From positions 3,490,001-3,554,000 of the forward strand of contig NZ_CP089924.1 in the NCBI RefSeq assembly GCF_021284765.1: DNA of 64,000 bases. The letters are read 5' to 3'. Position 1 is the first letter of the stretch, and every line of letters begins with the position of its first letter. This DNA is from Lysobacter sp. 5GHs7-4 (GTDB lineage Bacteria; Pseudomonadota; Gammaproteobacteria; Xanthomonadales; Xanthomonadaceae). The notes under the pieces were generated by a model. It had not been told where the DNA came from, searched no databases, and saw nothing but the letters and a program-made list of their open reading frames with translations. Made by a program: the position numbers and the translations under genes. Positions 53,278 to 62,126 of this stretch are shown here, in pieces.

Positions 53278-54671
53278 CAGGTCATGAAGCCCAGATCGCG
53301 CGCCGGGAAGTTGCGCAGGTTCGGGAAGATCAGGTCCAGCTCGGTATCGGCCACGCCGAACCAGCGCGCCAGCGTCGCGCCGTACTGATCCACCGAAGTG
53401 CTGGGAATGATCTGGCCCCAGCCGGCGTCGTCCGGCCCGTCGTTCTGCAGGGCCGGCATGGTGCCGACGAAACGCCCGCCGCGCACCGCGCCGCCGATCG
53501 CGAAGTGGTGGCTGCCCCAGCCGTGATCGGAACCGTCGCCGTTGGACGACAGGGTGCGGCCGAAGTCCGAGGCGGTGAAGGCGGTGACGTTGTTGGCCAC
53601 GCCCAGCTCCACCGTGGACTGGTAGAACGCGGTCAGCGCCTGCGACATCTGCGACAGCAGCACCGGCTGCTCGGCCAGCAGGCGGTCGTGGTGGTCGAAA
53701 CCGCCCATCGACACGAAGTACACCTGACGCTTCAGGCCCAGCACGCTGCGTACCTTGATCAGCCGCGCGACCATCTTCAATTGCCGCGCCAGATCGTTGT
53801 CGGGGAACGTGGTGGTCAGCGGCGTCGAGCTTTCCAGCGCGGTGGACACGGCCTCGGCGTTCTCGCGCGCGCGCCGCAAGGCATCGGCGTAGCTGCGCTC
53901 GAACACGTGGCTCTGCGTGCCCTGCCGCGCCAGCTCCAGCACCGCCTGGCGGGTGTCGCCGTCCCATTCGAAATAACTGAACCGGCGCGGGCCGTCGCTG
54001 CCGATCACGTACTGGCTGCCGTTCTGACTGCGGTTGAGCACGCTCTCGAAATTCAGGGCGATGCTCATCGGAATGAAAGCGCCGGGATTGGCGTCGTGCA
54101 GCAGATCGGCGATGCGCCCGCCCCAGCCTAGCCCGCTGCCGTCGTTGGCGCGCGAGACCTGCCAGTACGACTGCTGGTCGTTGTGCGAGAACAACTGCGG
54201 CGGCACGTCCGCCCCGCCGGCCTGGTACTGCGCCCGGGTCACCGGCCGCACCAGCGTGCCGACGTTGCCCAGGATCGCGGCACGCCCGCTGTTGAACAGC
54301 CCTTGCAGGCCGCTCATGCCGATCGTGTCGGTGCCCTGGGTCGAGGCCTGCAAGCCGTAGTCGGCGCCGTCCGACGCGCCGCCGCCGGCCTGCGGCGTCA
54401 GCGCCAGCAGCCGCGCCTGCGGCACCGCCAGGGTCGCGCGCGCCTGCGCGTAGCGCTGGTAATGCGTGGCGCTGCGCGGCACCACCATGTTCAGGCCGTC
54501 GTTGCCGCCGAACAGGAACACGCACACCAGCGCCTTGTAATCGGAAAACGCGTTGGGCCCGTAGGCGCGCGTCGCCGATTCCAGCAGACGCAGATTGCCG
54601 CGCGCCGAATACAGCCCGGCGCCGCCGAGGCCAGCGAGGATGGCGCGGCTCAGGAAATCACGACGCTTCAA
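53277..54671 (-). CDS. DUF1501 exported protein
   Basis: The 464-residue protein has a Tat signal (MKRRDFLSRAILAGLGGAGL). DUF1501 features are the early ALVCVFLFGGNDGLNMVVPR, YFVSMGGFDHHDRLLAEQPV and AFTASDFGRTLSSNGDGSDH with GWGSHHFAIGG. The domain is distantly related to sulfatase/alkaline-phosphatase-like folds, and the His/Asp-rich motifs may bind metal. DUF1501 genes almost always sit beside DUF1800 genes, as here (18 nt). The pair's substrate is unknown. Confidence 0.9.
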   Translation of the reverse strand: MKRRDFLSRAILAGLGGAGLYSARGNLRLLESATRAYGPNAFSDYKALVCVFLFGGNDGLNMVVPRSATHYQRYAQARATLAVPQARLLALTPQAGGGASDGADYGLQASTQGTDTIGMSGLQGLFNSGRAAILGNVGTLVRPVTRAQYQAGGADVPPQLFSHNDQQSYWQVSRANDGSGLGWGGRIADLLHDANPGAFIPMSIALNFESVLNRSQNGSQYVIGSDGPRRFSYFEWDGDTRQAVLELARQGTQSHVFERSYADALRRARENAEAVSTALESSTPLTTTFPDNDLARQLKMVARLIKVRSVLGLKRQVYFVSMGGFDHHDRLLAEQPVLLSQMSQALTAFYQSTVELGVANNVTAFTASDFGRTLSSNGDGSDHGWGSHHFAIGGAVRGGRFVGTMPALQNDGPDDAGWGQIIPSTSVDQYGATLARWFGVADTELDLIFPNLRNFPARDLGFMT

Positions 54672-54689
54672 GGCCGTCTCCTCGGAGGT

Positions 54690-56489
54690 TCATTTCTGCA
54701 CCACGTATTCGGGCGAGTTGAAAATGATGTACAGCGCCTCCTGCACCCGCACGCGGCGTTCCTCGGCGGTGTCGGCGGGCATGCCGTTCAAGCGCTGCAC
54801 CAGCACGGTGCGCATGCGCGAGGACATCTGCCCCGACAGGAACAGGATGTTGAGGCGCTGGATCAGGTCGGCCGGGCGCGTGGCGTAGGGCAGTTCGCTG
54901 CTGAGGTCGATCGCGACCTCGTGCGGGCTCAGGTCAGGCACGCCGACGAAGATCTCGTAGATCTTGGTGCCCAGGTAGCCCTCGTTGCCCGGCAGCATGT
55001 AGTCGGTCGCCAGTTGCAGCTCCGGCGCGGCCAGCCCCTGCTGCGCGGGCTCGCCGACCGGCGAGTAGGTCGGGCTGAAGAAGTTGAACACCGACGGCGA
55101 GTACAGCGGCGCCTGGCCCATGCCGTAGCCGATGGTCCAGAACTCGTCCATGAAGCCCGACTCCGAGCGTGCCTTCAGCGCGCGCCACAGATGGGTCAGG
55201 CGCAGCAAGGGCTCGCGCACCTTGCCGAAATGCGCGGGCCGCTGCCCGGCGTCGCGCGCCTCGGGGTCGAGCAGGATCGCGCTGACCACCGCCTTCATGT
55301 CGCCGCGCACGCCCTGGCCGTTGTTGTTGAAGCGCGCGGAGACGCGACCGACGTAGGCCGGGCTAGGATTGCTGGTCACCAGGCGCTGGATCAGCTGCCG
55401 GCCGATGTAGGGGCCGACGTTGGGGTGCTGGAATATGTTGTCCAGCGCGGCGCGCAGATCCGAGGGACCGTCGCCGCCGGCCGGCAGCACGCCGCCTGCC
55501 AGGGCCACGCCCGGATAGTCCAGCAACTGCTTGGCCTGCGCCGAGGCGTGGTAGGCCGCGTGGTTCTGCATCGGCTTGACCCACGCCGGCGCGTCGGAAT
55601 CGTAGTAGTAGCAGTCGAACTCGCGGCAGCCGTCGAAGGTCCAGCCGGTGAACACATGGGCGAAGCCCTTCACCGTTTCCTGGCTGTAGGTCGGCACGGT
55701 GCGGCCGTTTTCCAGCAGCGGCGTGCCGTCGGGATTCAGCCGCAGCAGGCCCACGCTGAACAACTGCAGCACTTCGCGCGCGTAGTTTTCGTCCGGTCGG
55801 ATGTTGCGCACCGGGTCGGGCTTCTGGTTCTGCATCATCGACAGGTACAGGCCCATCGACGGGTGCAGGGTCACGTCCTGCAGCAGCTGGCGGAAGTTGC
55901 CGAAGGCGCCGCGCGCGAGCGTGTCGTAGTAATCGGTGACCGAATGCGGCGCGTTGCCTAGCAGGTCGGAGTTGGCGTCGGAGATCACCAGGATCTCGCT
56001 GAGCGCGAACGCCACGCGCTGGCGCAGCTGGTCGCGGTGCACCACTTGCGGGTCGAACGGATCGCGACCGCCCATGGCGTGCAGGAACCACGCGTCTATG
56101 CGCCATTCGCGGCGCATGTCGCCGCCGCTGGCAGCGCTGGCCGCATGCACGAAACGCAGCTGCGAAGACAGCGGCGCGGCGACCTGCTCGTCTATCCAGC
56201 CGGTGTAACCCAGTTGCTGGACGCGGGCGATGTCGTCCCAGGTCGGGCCGAAGGTCGCCTGCGCGAGGAAGTTCGCGGCGGCCGCGTCGTCGATCACGAG
56301 CTGCGCCGGCAACGGTTTCGATTTGGGCGGCGCCGGCTTGGCTGCGTTGGCGACCGCCTTCGGCGCGGACGGCGGCGACAAGGCGCGCCACCAGCGATCG
56401 GGTACCGACACCATGCCCAACACCAACAACAGCACCAACAAGCGCGGCCAGACGGTCGCCCATCCCGCGCGCAACGCGATCCATCTCAT
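54690..56489 (-). CDS. DUF1800 exported protein
   Basis: The 599-residue protein has an N-terminal membrane segment (LLVLLLVLGMVSVPDRWWRA) and the DUF1800 helical repeats: AANFLAQATFGPTWDDIARV, LRQRVAFALSEILVISDANS, NIRPDENYAREVLQLFSVGL, VKGFAHVFTGWTFDG and PYIGRQLIQRLVTSNPSPAY. It precedes the DUF1501 gene in the same orientation. Both are exported, and function is not established for the pair. Confidence 0.9.
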   Translation of the reverse strand: MRWIALRAGWATVWPRLLVLLLVLGMVSVPDRWWRALSPPSAPKAVANAAKPAPPKSKPLPAQLVIDDAAAANFLAQATFGPTWDDIARVQQLGYTGWIDEQVAAPLSSQLRFVHAASAASGGDMRREWRIDAWFLHAMGGRDPFDPQVVHRDQLRQRVAFALSEILVISDANSDLLGNAPHSVTDYYDTLARGAFGNFRQLLQDVTLHPSMGLYLSMMQNQKPDPVRNIRPDENYAREVLQLFSVGLLRLNPDGTPLLENGRTVPTYSQETVKGFAHVFTGWTFDGCREFDCYYYDSDAPAWVKPMQNHAAYHASAQAKQLLDYPGVALAGGVLPAGGDGPSDLRAALDNIFQHPNVGPYIGRQLIQRLVTSNPSPAYVGRVSARFNNNGQGVRGDMKAVVSAILLDPEARDAGQRPAHFGKVREPLLRLTHLWRALKARSESGFMDEFWTIGYGMGQAPLYSPSVFNFFSPTYSPVGEPAQQGLAAPELQLATDYMLPGNEGYLGTKIYEIFVGVPDLSPHEVAIDLSSELPYATRPADLIQRLNILFLSGQMSSRMRTVLVQRLNGMPADTAEERRVRVQEALYIIFNSPEYVVQK

Positions 56490-56864
56490 GCAGCCGCCCC
56501 TGCTCCTCGATCGGCGGTGATGCTAACGCGCCTGAATGCGCAGAATTTTGATAGCACGCACATTAATCGATGCGCGTTCGAGAGAGATCGACTTGATTGG
56601 CGACGACGGTCGCGATAGCGATGCGAGGAAACGCGTCGCGCCAAGACGCTGCCGGAGTCGTCGCTTCGATCGCTGCGACCGAAGCCAAGAATGTTCAACG
56701 CCCACGCCAACAAAACGCATAGCCGCATCGCCTCCAGGGTGAACCCAGGCTGTCCGCGCCGTTAACTATAAATTAACAAGATCTGCGGCCACTCCATGTT
56801 GCGGCGCGCGAGGGTGCTAGAACACGTCCACCCCACACCCTCCGCAGTGTTAAGGAAGAACGCC
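56490..56864. other. Intergenic region with AT-rich palindrome
   Basis: A palindrome GTTAA, CTATAAA, TTAAC lies at 56761-56777, about 90 nt before the next gene. Its TATAAA could serve as a -10 box, but no good -35 is apparent. The rest has no supported gene. Confidence 0.45.
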
Positions 56865-57305
56865 ATGAGCAGGAACGCAATGCTGTCGATCGCGGTGTCG
56901 CTGGCCCTCGCGAGCGGTACGGCCTGGGCCCAGCAGCAGGAGGCGTCGCGCGCCAACGACTATGCCGGCGCCGCCTTCGACGCCAAGACCGCCGCCGAAC
57001 CCGGCGCCGTGGACGAAGCCGCGGCCAAGAGCATCAGCACCAAGGGCGTCAGCTCCACCAAGCCGGGGCGCACGGTCGACGCCGCGGCAGAACCCGCATC
57101 CCGGAGCATCAGCGAGAAGGGCGTCCGCGCGTCCGGGGCGCAGCACCGTGTCGAGACCGCGGCCGAACCGGCGGACAAGAGCATCAGCGAGCAGGGCGTA
57201 CGCGCCGCCAAACCGGACAGCGGCGTCGGTGCCGCGGTCGAGCCGGCGTCCAAGAGCATCAGCGAGAAAGGTCTGAGCGCCGACCAGCCTCGCCGCAAGA
57301 AGTGA
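56865..57305 (+). CDS. Small secreted protein with four internal repeats
   Basis: The 146-residue protein has a signal peptide (MSRNAMLSIAVSLALASGTA, then WAQ). About four repeats of roughly 25 residues with the core AAEPASKSISEKGV follow: AAAKSISTKGV, AAEPASRSISEKGV, AAEPADKSISEQGV and AVEPASKSISEKGL, separated by polar linkers such as RASGAQHRVET. The protein ends in a basic RRKK. Composition (Ala, Ser, Lys, Glu) suggests a disordered periplasmic protein. The start at 56865 follows AAGGAAG. Family unknown. Confidence 0.72.
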   Translation: MSRNAMLSIAVSLALASGTAWAQQQEASRANDYAGAAFDAKTAAEPGAVDEAAAKSISTKGVSSTKPGRTVDAAAEPASRSISEKGVRASGAQHRVETAAEPADKSISEQGVRAAKPDSGVGAAVEPASKSISEKGLSADQPRRKK

Positions 57306-57631
57306 CCGGCGATCGCGCCGATGCGAGCGGACGTCGGGCGCGGCGTCCGCTCGTGGGCGGCGCGACCGCATCGGGAACGCTATCGATGGTGTGTTGTTGA
57401 TCGTCCGCAGCCTGGAATCGATCGTCAACGCAGGGACGGTGCGCGGGCCAAAGGGGGATGACGCTGAAGTCACTGGATCCCCGCCTGCGCGGGGATGACG
57501 GCTCTGGGGGTACGCGGCAAGTGGGTGGTCGGGCTACGATGTTTGTCGCTGCGATGCTTGTCGCCGCGATGTTCATCGTTACGGTGCCACGTCGCCACGG
57601 CGCGCCGCGTCGGCGCACCGGTATGACAGGC
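57306..57631. other. Intergenic region with REP-like repeat
   Basis: No gene is supported. At 57455-57500 a REP-like element (GGATGACGCTGAAGTCACTG and the hairpin ATCCCCGC ctgc GCGGGGAT at 57477-57496) is a relative of the one between pheS and pheT. Confidence 0.65.
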
Positions 57632-58747
57632 TCAATCCAGCCGTTTGCGGAAGCGCGCGATCGCCAGCGTCATCATCACCGCGATGAAGCCCAGCAGCGC
57701 CAGCACGTCCGGCCACAGTTCCCACAGGGACGCGCCACGCAGCATGACGCCGCGGATCAGGCGCAGGAAATGGGTCAGCGGCAAGACCTCGGCCAGCCAC
57801 TGCACCAGCTTGGGCATGCCCGCGAACGGGAACATGAAGCCCGACAGCAGGATCGAGGGCAGGAAGATGAAGAAAGTCATCTGCATGGCCTGGAACTGCG
57901 ACTGCGCCTTGGTCGAGATCAGCAGGCCCAGGCTGAGGTTGGCGATGATCAGCAGCACCGCCGCCCAATAGACGTCGAACACGCTGCCGCGGATCGGCAC
58001 CTCGAACAGCCACAGCCCCAGCAGGATCACCAGGGTGGTCTGGATCAGGCCGATGCCGGCATAGGGCAGTACCTTGCCGACCATCAGCTCGCTGCGGCTC
58101 AGCGGCGTGGCGATCAGCAGCTCCATGTTGCCGCGCTCGCGTTCGCGCACCACCGCCACCGCGGTGAACATCACCATGGTCATGGTCAGGATGATGCCGA
58201 TCAGCCCGGGCACGATGTTCACCGCCGAGCGCCGCTCGGGGTTGTAGAACGCGACCACGCCGATCTGGCCGCCGCCCTGCCCCGGACCCGCGCGCAACGG
58301 CCGGTCGTTGGCGGTGGGCGCCGTGTTCAAGGGCAGTTGCGCCAGCTGCGCGGCCGCGGCCTGCACCGAGGTGTCGCTGCCGTCCACCAGCACCTGCACC
58401 GCCTCGCGGCCTTCGTAGCGGCGACGCTCGAAATCGGGCGGGATCACCACGCCCACGCTGATCTCGCCGCGGCGCAGGCGCTGCATCAGCTCCTCGGGCG
58501 TGCGCGCGGCGACGCTCGGGTCGATCACACCGGTCGCGACCATGTCCATCACCAGCGCGCGCGAGGCGGCGGTATTGGCCTGGTCGGCGACGCCGGTCTG
58601 CAGGCCGCGCAGATTGAGATTGATCGCATAGCCGAACAGCACCAGCTGCATCACCGGGATGCCGACGATCATGGCCAGCGTCACGCGGTCGCGGCGCATC
58701 TGCCGCAGTTCCTTCAGCACGATCGCGAACAGGCGGCGCAGGTTCAT
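57632..58747 (-). CDS. ABC-2 type transporter permease
   Basis: The 371-residue protein has an N-terminal helix (DRVTLAMIVGIPVMQLVLFG), a long periplasmic domain (about 45-175), and five further helices with the ABC-2 signature REREGNMELLIATPLSRSEL (here RERERGNMELL) and FFIFLPSILLSGFMFPFAGM. It resembles YhhJ/YbhR permeases that export drugs or envelope components. It overlaps the ATPase gene by 4 nt. Confidence 0.92.
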   Translation of the reverse strand: MNLRRLFAIVLKELRQMRRDRVTLAMIVGIPVMQLVLFGYAINLNLRGLQTGVADQANTAASRALVMDMVATGVIDPSVAARTPEELMQRLRRGEISVGVVIPPDFERRRYEGREAVQVLVDGSDTSVQAAAAQLAQLPLNTAPTANDRPLRAGPGQGGGQIGVVAFYNPERRSAVNIVPGLIGIILTMTMVMFTAVAVVRERERGNMELLIATPLSRSELMVGKVLPYAGIGLIQTTLVILLGLWLFEVPIRGSVFDVYWAAVLLIIANLSLGLLISTKAQSQFQAMQMTFFIFLPSILLSGFMFPFAGMPKLVQWLAEVLPLTHFLRLIRGVMLRGASLWELWPDVLALLGFIAVMMTLAIARFRKRLD

Positions 58748-59739
58748 GCGGCACGCTCCTTGAGCGCCGCGTCGTCGCGGCCGCGCGTGGCCGAGACGAA
58801 CACGTCTTCCAGATTGGGCTGCGAAGGCTCGACCTGGGCATCGATGCCGGCCTGGGCGAGCACGCCGCGCAGGCGCCCGGCGGTGTCGCCGTCGGCGTCG
58901 GCCAGCACGCGCAGGCTGTTGCCGATCTGCGCCACGCTGAGCACGCCGGGCACCGCCACCAGCGCCTGCTGCGCGCGCCGCGGCTGCGGCGCCAGCACTT
59001 CCACCGTGCGCCCGGCCAACTCGCCGGTGAGTTCCAGCGGCGTGCCGTCGGCCACCAGCACGCCGCGGTCGAGGATGGCGATGCGATGGCAGCGCTCGGC
59101 CTCGTCCATGTAGTGGGTGGACACCAGCAAGGTGGTGCCGGCGTCGGCCAGGTCGAACAATTTCTCCCAGAAGTCGCGGCGCGATTCGGGATCGACCGCG
59201 CTGGTGGGTTCGTCCAGGAACAGCAGCTCGGGCTTCTGGATCACCGCGCCGGCCAGCGCCAGGCGCTGCTTCTGGCCGCCGCTCATGGTGCCGGCCAACT
59301 GCTGCTGGCGGTCCTGGAAATGGTATTGCTCGACCAGCTCGTCGATGCGCTTGCGCGCCTCGTTGCGCGGGATGTCCTGCACCGCAGCCAGGAATTCCAG
59401 GTTCTCGCGCACCGTGAGGTCTTCAAACAGCGAGAACTTCTGGGTCATGTAGCCGATGCGCTTGCGCAGTTCCTCGGCCTGCTCCGGGATGCGCAGTCCC
59501 AGCACCTCGATCTCGCCGGCGCTGGGCGTGAGCAGGCCGCAGAGCATGCGGATGGTCGTGGACTTGCCCGAGCCGTTGGGCCCAAGGAATCCGTAGACGT
59601 GGGCGCGCGGTACGGTGAGGTCGACACGATCTACCGCCGTCAGGGCGCCGAACTGTTTGCTCAGGCCGCGCGCGCGGATCGCGGGTTCGGCGGCCGCCGC
59701 CTCAGGGCGGGCGCGCAACGCATGGGCGTCGGCGTTCAC
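58744..59739 (-). CDS. ABC transporter ATP-binding protein
   Basis: The 331-residue protein has Walker A GPNGSGKST (about 53-61), Q-loop YMTQKFSLFEDLTV, signature MSGGQKQRLALA, Walker B PELLFLDEPTSAVDP and a switch His in LLVSTHYMDEAE. A C-terminal extension may contact the permease. It powers the export complex formed with the neighbouring permease and HlyD-family protein; overlaps of 4 nt on both sides indicate an operon. Confidence 0.95.
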   Translation of the reverse strand: MNADAHALRARPEAAAAEPAIRARGLSKQFGALTAVDRVDLTVPRAHVYGFLGPNGSGKSTTIRMLCGLLTPSAGEIEVLGLRIPEQAEELRKRIGYMTQKFSLFEDLTVRENLEFLAAVQDIPRNEARKRIDELVEQYHFQDRQQQLAGTMSGGQKQRLALAGAVIQKPELLFLDEPTSAVDPESRRDFWEKLFDLADAGTTLLVSTHYMDEAERCHRIAILDRGVLVADGTPLELTGELAGRTVEVLAPQPRRAQQALVAVPGVLSVAQIGNSLRVLADADGDTAGRLRGVLAQAGIDAQVEPSQPNLEDVFVSATRGRDDAALKERAA

Positions 59740-60713
59740 GGCTGCGCCTCATCGAACTCCACCCGCACCGGCAGGCCCGCAGGCAACTGCGCGGCGGTCT
59801 TGTCGGTCAGCTCCACTTCGGCCAGATAGCTCAGGCGCGCGGCGTCGTCGCCGGTCAACGCGTAGTACGGCGTGAAGTTGGGATCGCTGCGGATCGCGCG
59901 CACGCGCCCGCCCAGGGCCTGTTCTCGACCGTCGATGTAGACGCGTGCGCCCTGGCCGACGCGGACGTTGGCGCGGATCGTCTCGGGCACGTAGACGCGC
60001 GCGTACGGCGCGTCGCCGACTAGCATCACCGCCAGCGGCGCGCCCACCGGCGCCTGGTCGCCGAGCCGGTACGGCAGGCTGTCGACCACACCCGCGCGCG
60101 GCGCGACCACGTCCAGTTTCTGCAGGCTCACCTGCTGTGCGGCGGCCTGGGCTTGGGCCGCGGCCAGCGCGGACCGGCCCTGCGCGATCTGCTCGCTGCG
60201 GGTGCCGTGTTCCAGCTCCAGCAAGGCGGCCTGCGCCGCGCGCACCTGCGCCTCGGCGTTGCCGGCGGCCGCGCGCGCGCGATCGACATCGGAGGCGGCG
60301 ACCAGCTTCTGCCGGCCCAGCGGCTGCAGGCGCGTGTAGTAGGCGCGCGCGTCGGCCGCCTGCGCCTGCGTTGCAGCCAGGTTCGCGCGCGCCTGCGCGA
60401 TCGCCTCGCTGCGCGGCCCGGCCTGCAGTTCGGCCAGGGCCTCGCCGGCCTGGCGTGCTTGCGCCTGCAAGGCCGCCAGTTGCGACTGGGTGCGGTCGGG
60501 CTCCAGTTGCAGCAGCTGCGCGCCGGCGGCGACGCGCTCGCCTTCGCGCACGTCGATGCGCAGCACTTTCTCCGCGGCGGGCGCCGGCAGGCTGATGCGG
60601 TCCCATTCCAAGGTGCCCAGGGCCTGCGGACGATCGTCGCCGCAGGCGGACACGGCCAGCGCCAGCAGCAGCGGCGCGGTCCAGCGGGAAAGCGATGGGG
60701 AGGGACGGCTCAT
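59736..60713 (-). CDS. HlyD family periplasmic adaptor lipoprotein
   Basis: The 325-residue protein has a lipoprotein signal ending LALAVSACGDD (Cys24), a biotinyl-lipoyl-like half (VLRIDVREGERVAAGAQLLQ), a long Ala/Gln-rich coiled coil (about 70-190) and a second half (VDSLPYRLGDQAPVGAPLAV; VYIDGREQALGGRVRAIRSD). It links the inner-membrane ABC pump to the outer membrane, as YbhG does in E. coli. Confidence 0.93.
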   Translation of the reverse strand: MSRPSPSLSRWTAPLLLALAVSACGDDRPQALGTLEWDRISLPAPAAEKVLRIDVREGERVAAGAQLLQLEPDRTQSQLAALQAQARQAGEALAELQAGPRSEAIAQARANLAATQAQAADARAYYTRLQPLGRQKLVAASDVDRARAAAGNAEAQVRAAQAALLELEHGTRSEQIAQGRSALAAAQAQAAAQQVSLQKLDVVAPRAGVVDSLPYRLGDQAPVGAPLAVMLVGDAPYARVYVPETIRANVRVGQGARVYIDGREQALGGRVRAIRSDPNFTPYYALTGDDAARLSYLAEVELTDKTAAQLPAGLPVRVEFDEAQP

Positions 60714-60767
60714 CGGATTGCTCCGGAAACACTGGATGTGGAAGTGGCGGGATCAGGTAGGGCGGAA

Positions 60768-61451
60768 TCAGCCGCAGGCCAGGCCGCGGTCGAGCAAGGC
60801 GATGGTGTGTTCGCGCAGGGCCTGGTTGTCGAACGTCTCGATGCCGAATACGCGTTGCCAGACCGGTGCGCCGGCGATCGGGAACAGCGTCAGACCGACC
60901 AGGGACACCACCAGCAGGCGCGGATCGAGATCGGCGTTGAGGCGGCCGTCGCGCTGCGCCAGCGCGAACCGCTGCGCCAGCATCTGCGGCAGTTGCGGAC
61001 CGATCTGGTCCACCAGCAGATCGCGCAGCGCGCCGCCCTCGCACAGCACCTCGCGCACCCACAGCGACGGGAACCACGGGTACTGCGCCACGGTGTCGCC
61101 GACGCCGCGCACGAAGGCGGCGATCAGCCGCGCGCTGTCGTCGCCGGCGGCCTGCAGATGGCCGGCGAGGCTGGCGATGGCCGGCATCACCCGCTCCTGG
61201 ATCACCGCCGCCTGCAGCTGCTCGCGGTCGCCGAAGTAGTAGTGCAGCAGCGCCGGATTCACACCCGCCTCGATCGCGATGCTGCGCAGCGCGGTGGCGG
61301 CGATGCCCTGGCGGGTGTAGCAGACGATGGCCGCGTCCAGCAGGCGCGAGCGCAGATCGGGACCGTCCGCGGCCGGGCGCCCCGGGGCGCGACGGGTGGC
61401 GGCGGTTTTGCGGGGGCGGCGGGGCGCGCCGGAAGGCGGATCGATGCTCAT
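60768..61451 (-). CDS. TetR/AcrR family regulator of the export operon
   Basis: The 227-residue protein has a basic N-terminus (RRPRKTAATRRAPGRPAADG), a TetR helix-turn-helix (RLLDAAIVCYTRQGIAATAL; IAIEAGVNPALLHYYFGDRE, about 36-76), and a ligand-binding C-domain. It heads a TetR-HlyD-ATPase-permease cluster comparable with the E. coli cecR-ybhGFSR locus, though only one permease is present. It is probably a local repressor. Confidence 0.92.
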   Translation of the reverse strand: MSIDPPSGAPRRPRKTAATRRAPGRPAADGPDLRSRLLDAAIVCYTRQGIAATALRSIAIEAGVNPALLHYYFGDREQLQAAVIQERVMPAIASLAGHLQAAGDDSARLIAAFVRGVGDTVAQYPWFPSLWVREVLCEGGALRDLLVDQIGPQLPQMLAQRFALAQRDGRLNADLDPRLLVVSLVGLTLFPIAGAPVWQRVFGIETFDNQALREHTIALLDRGLACG

Positions 61452-61792
61452 ACGCTTATTTAATTCAACATTTAATTAGTTCGCAAGCACGATCCGACGA
61501 ACGGCCGGTGCGCGACAGACGGAGCCGCGCCGACATGAGGAAAGCCGGCGTGGCTTGCCCGCCGGATCCGCCCGCGACGGAGTGCGCGCCGAGCCGCCGA
61601 CGGCGCCCGGCGCCGCCCGTCGGTGACGCGTATCGCGCCTGAGCAACCGGCCGTTAGGAAACGTATTGCCATCGGCCCCGTCGCGAACGCGTCAGCGCCC
61701 GCGACCGAATCCCATCGACGACGCCCGACTCCGCACGTCGCGCCGATCCCGCGCGGGCTAAGCTGCGCGCCAACGCACCCGAAGGCGCCGCG
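61452..61792. other. Promoter region of the TetR operon and spacer
   Basis: Directly before the TetR start, an AT-rich stretch with two TTTAATT copies (61459-61465 and 61471-61477, 12 bp apart, the second continuing into the palindromic TAATTA) stands out from GC-rich surroundings and is the likely promoter/operator. The remaining 300 nt have no supported gene. Confidence 0.45.
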
Positions 61793-62026
61793 ATGCCCAC
61801 CGCTCCCACATCCAGCCTGCTTTCGCGCGGCGCCGTCGGCTTCTGGTTTCTGGGCCTGGGTGCGCTGGGCTTGCTGCGCGGCGCGATGCGCGCGTTCCGT
61901 CACGGCCCCTTCGCCGCCGACGCCGTCACCTGGGTGTGGCTGATCGGCTCGGCGCTGATCCTGCTCGCGGGCGCGGTCGTGGTCGTGCGCGCGGCGCGGT
62001 CGATGCGCGAGCGCGTCGACGACTGA
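61793..62026 (+). CDS. Small two-helix membrane protein
   Basis: The 77-residue protein (start MPTAPTSSLLSRGAVGFWFL) has two hydrophobic helices (about 13-33 and 44-64) and a basic C-terminus (VRAARSMRERVDD). GAAGG lies about 9 nt before the ATG. It precedes ybeZ by 100 nt on the same strand. Family unknown; coding potential is supported by the hydrophobic pattern and ribosome site. Confidence 0.5.
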   Translation: MPTAPTSSLLSRGAVGFWFLGLGALGLLRGAMRAFRHGPFAADAVTWVWLIGSALILLAGAVVVVRAARSMRERVDD

Positions 62027-62126
62027 ACGCCGCCCTCGCCCGCCTTTGCGAAACCGCGCCGTCGGGCGCAAGCTGACACACCCGGCGCGCGATCGTGCGC
62101 GCGGTCCATGGAAGATCCCTCCCCCG

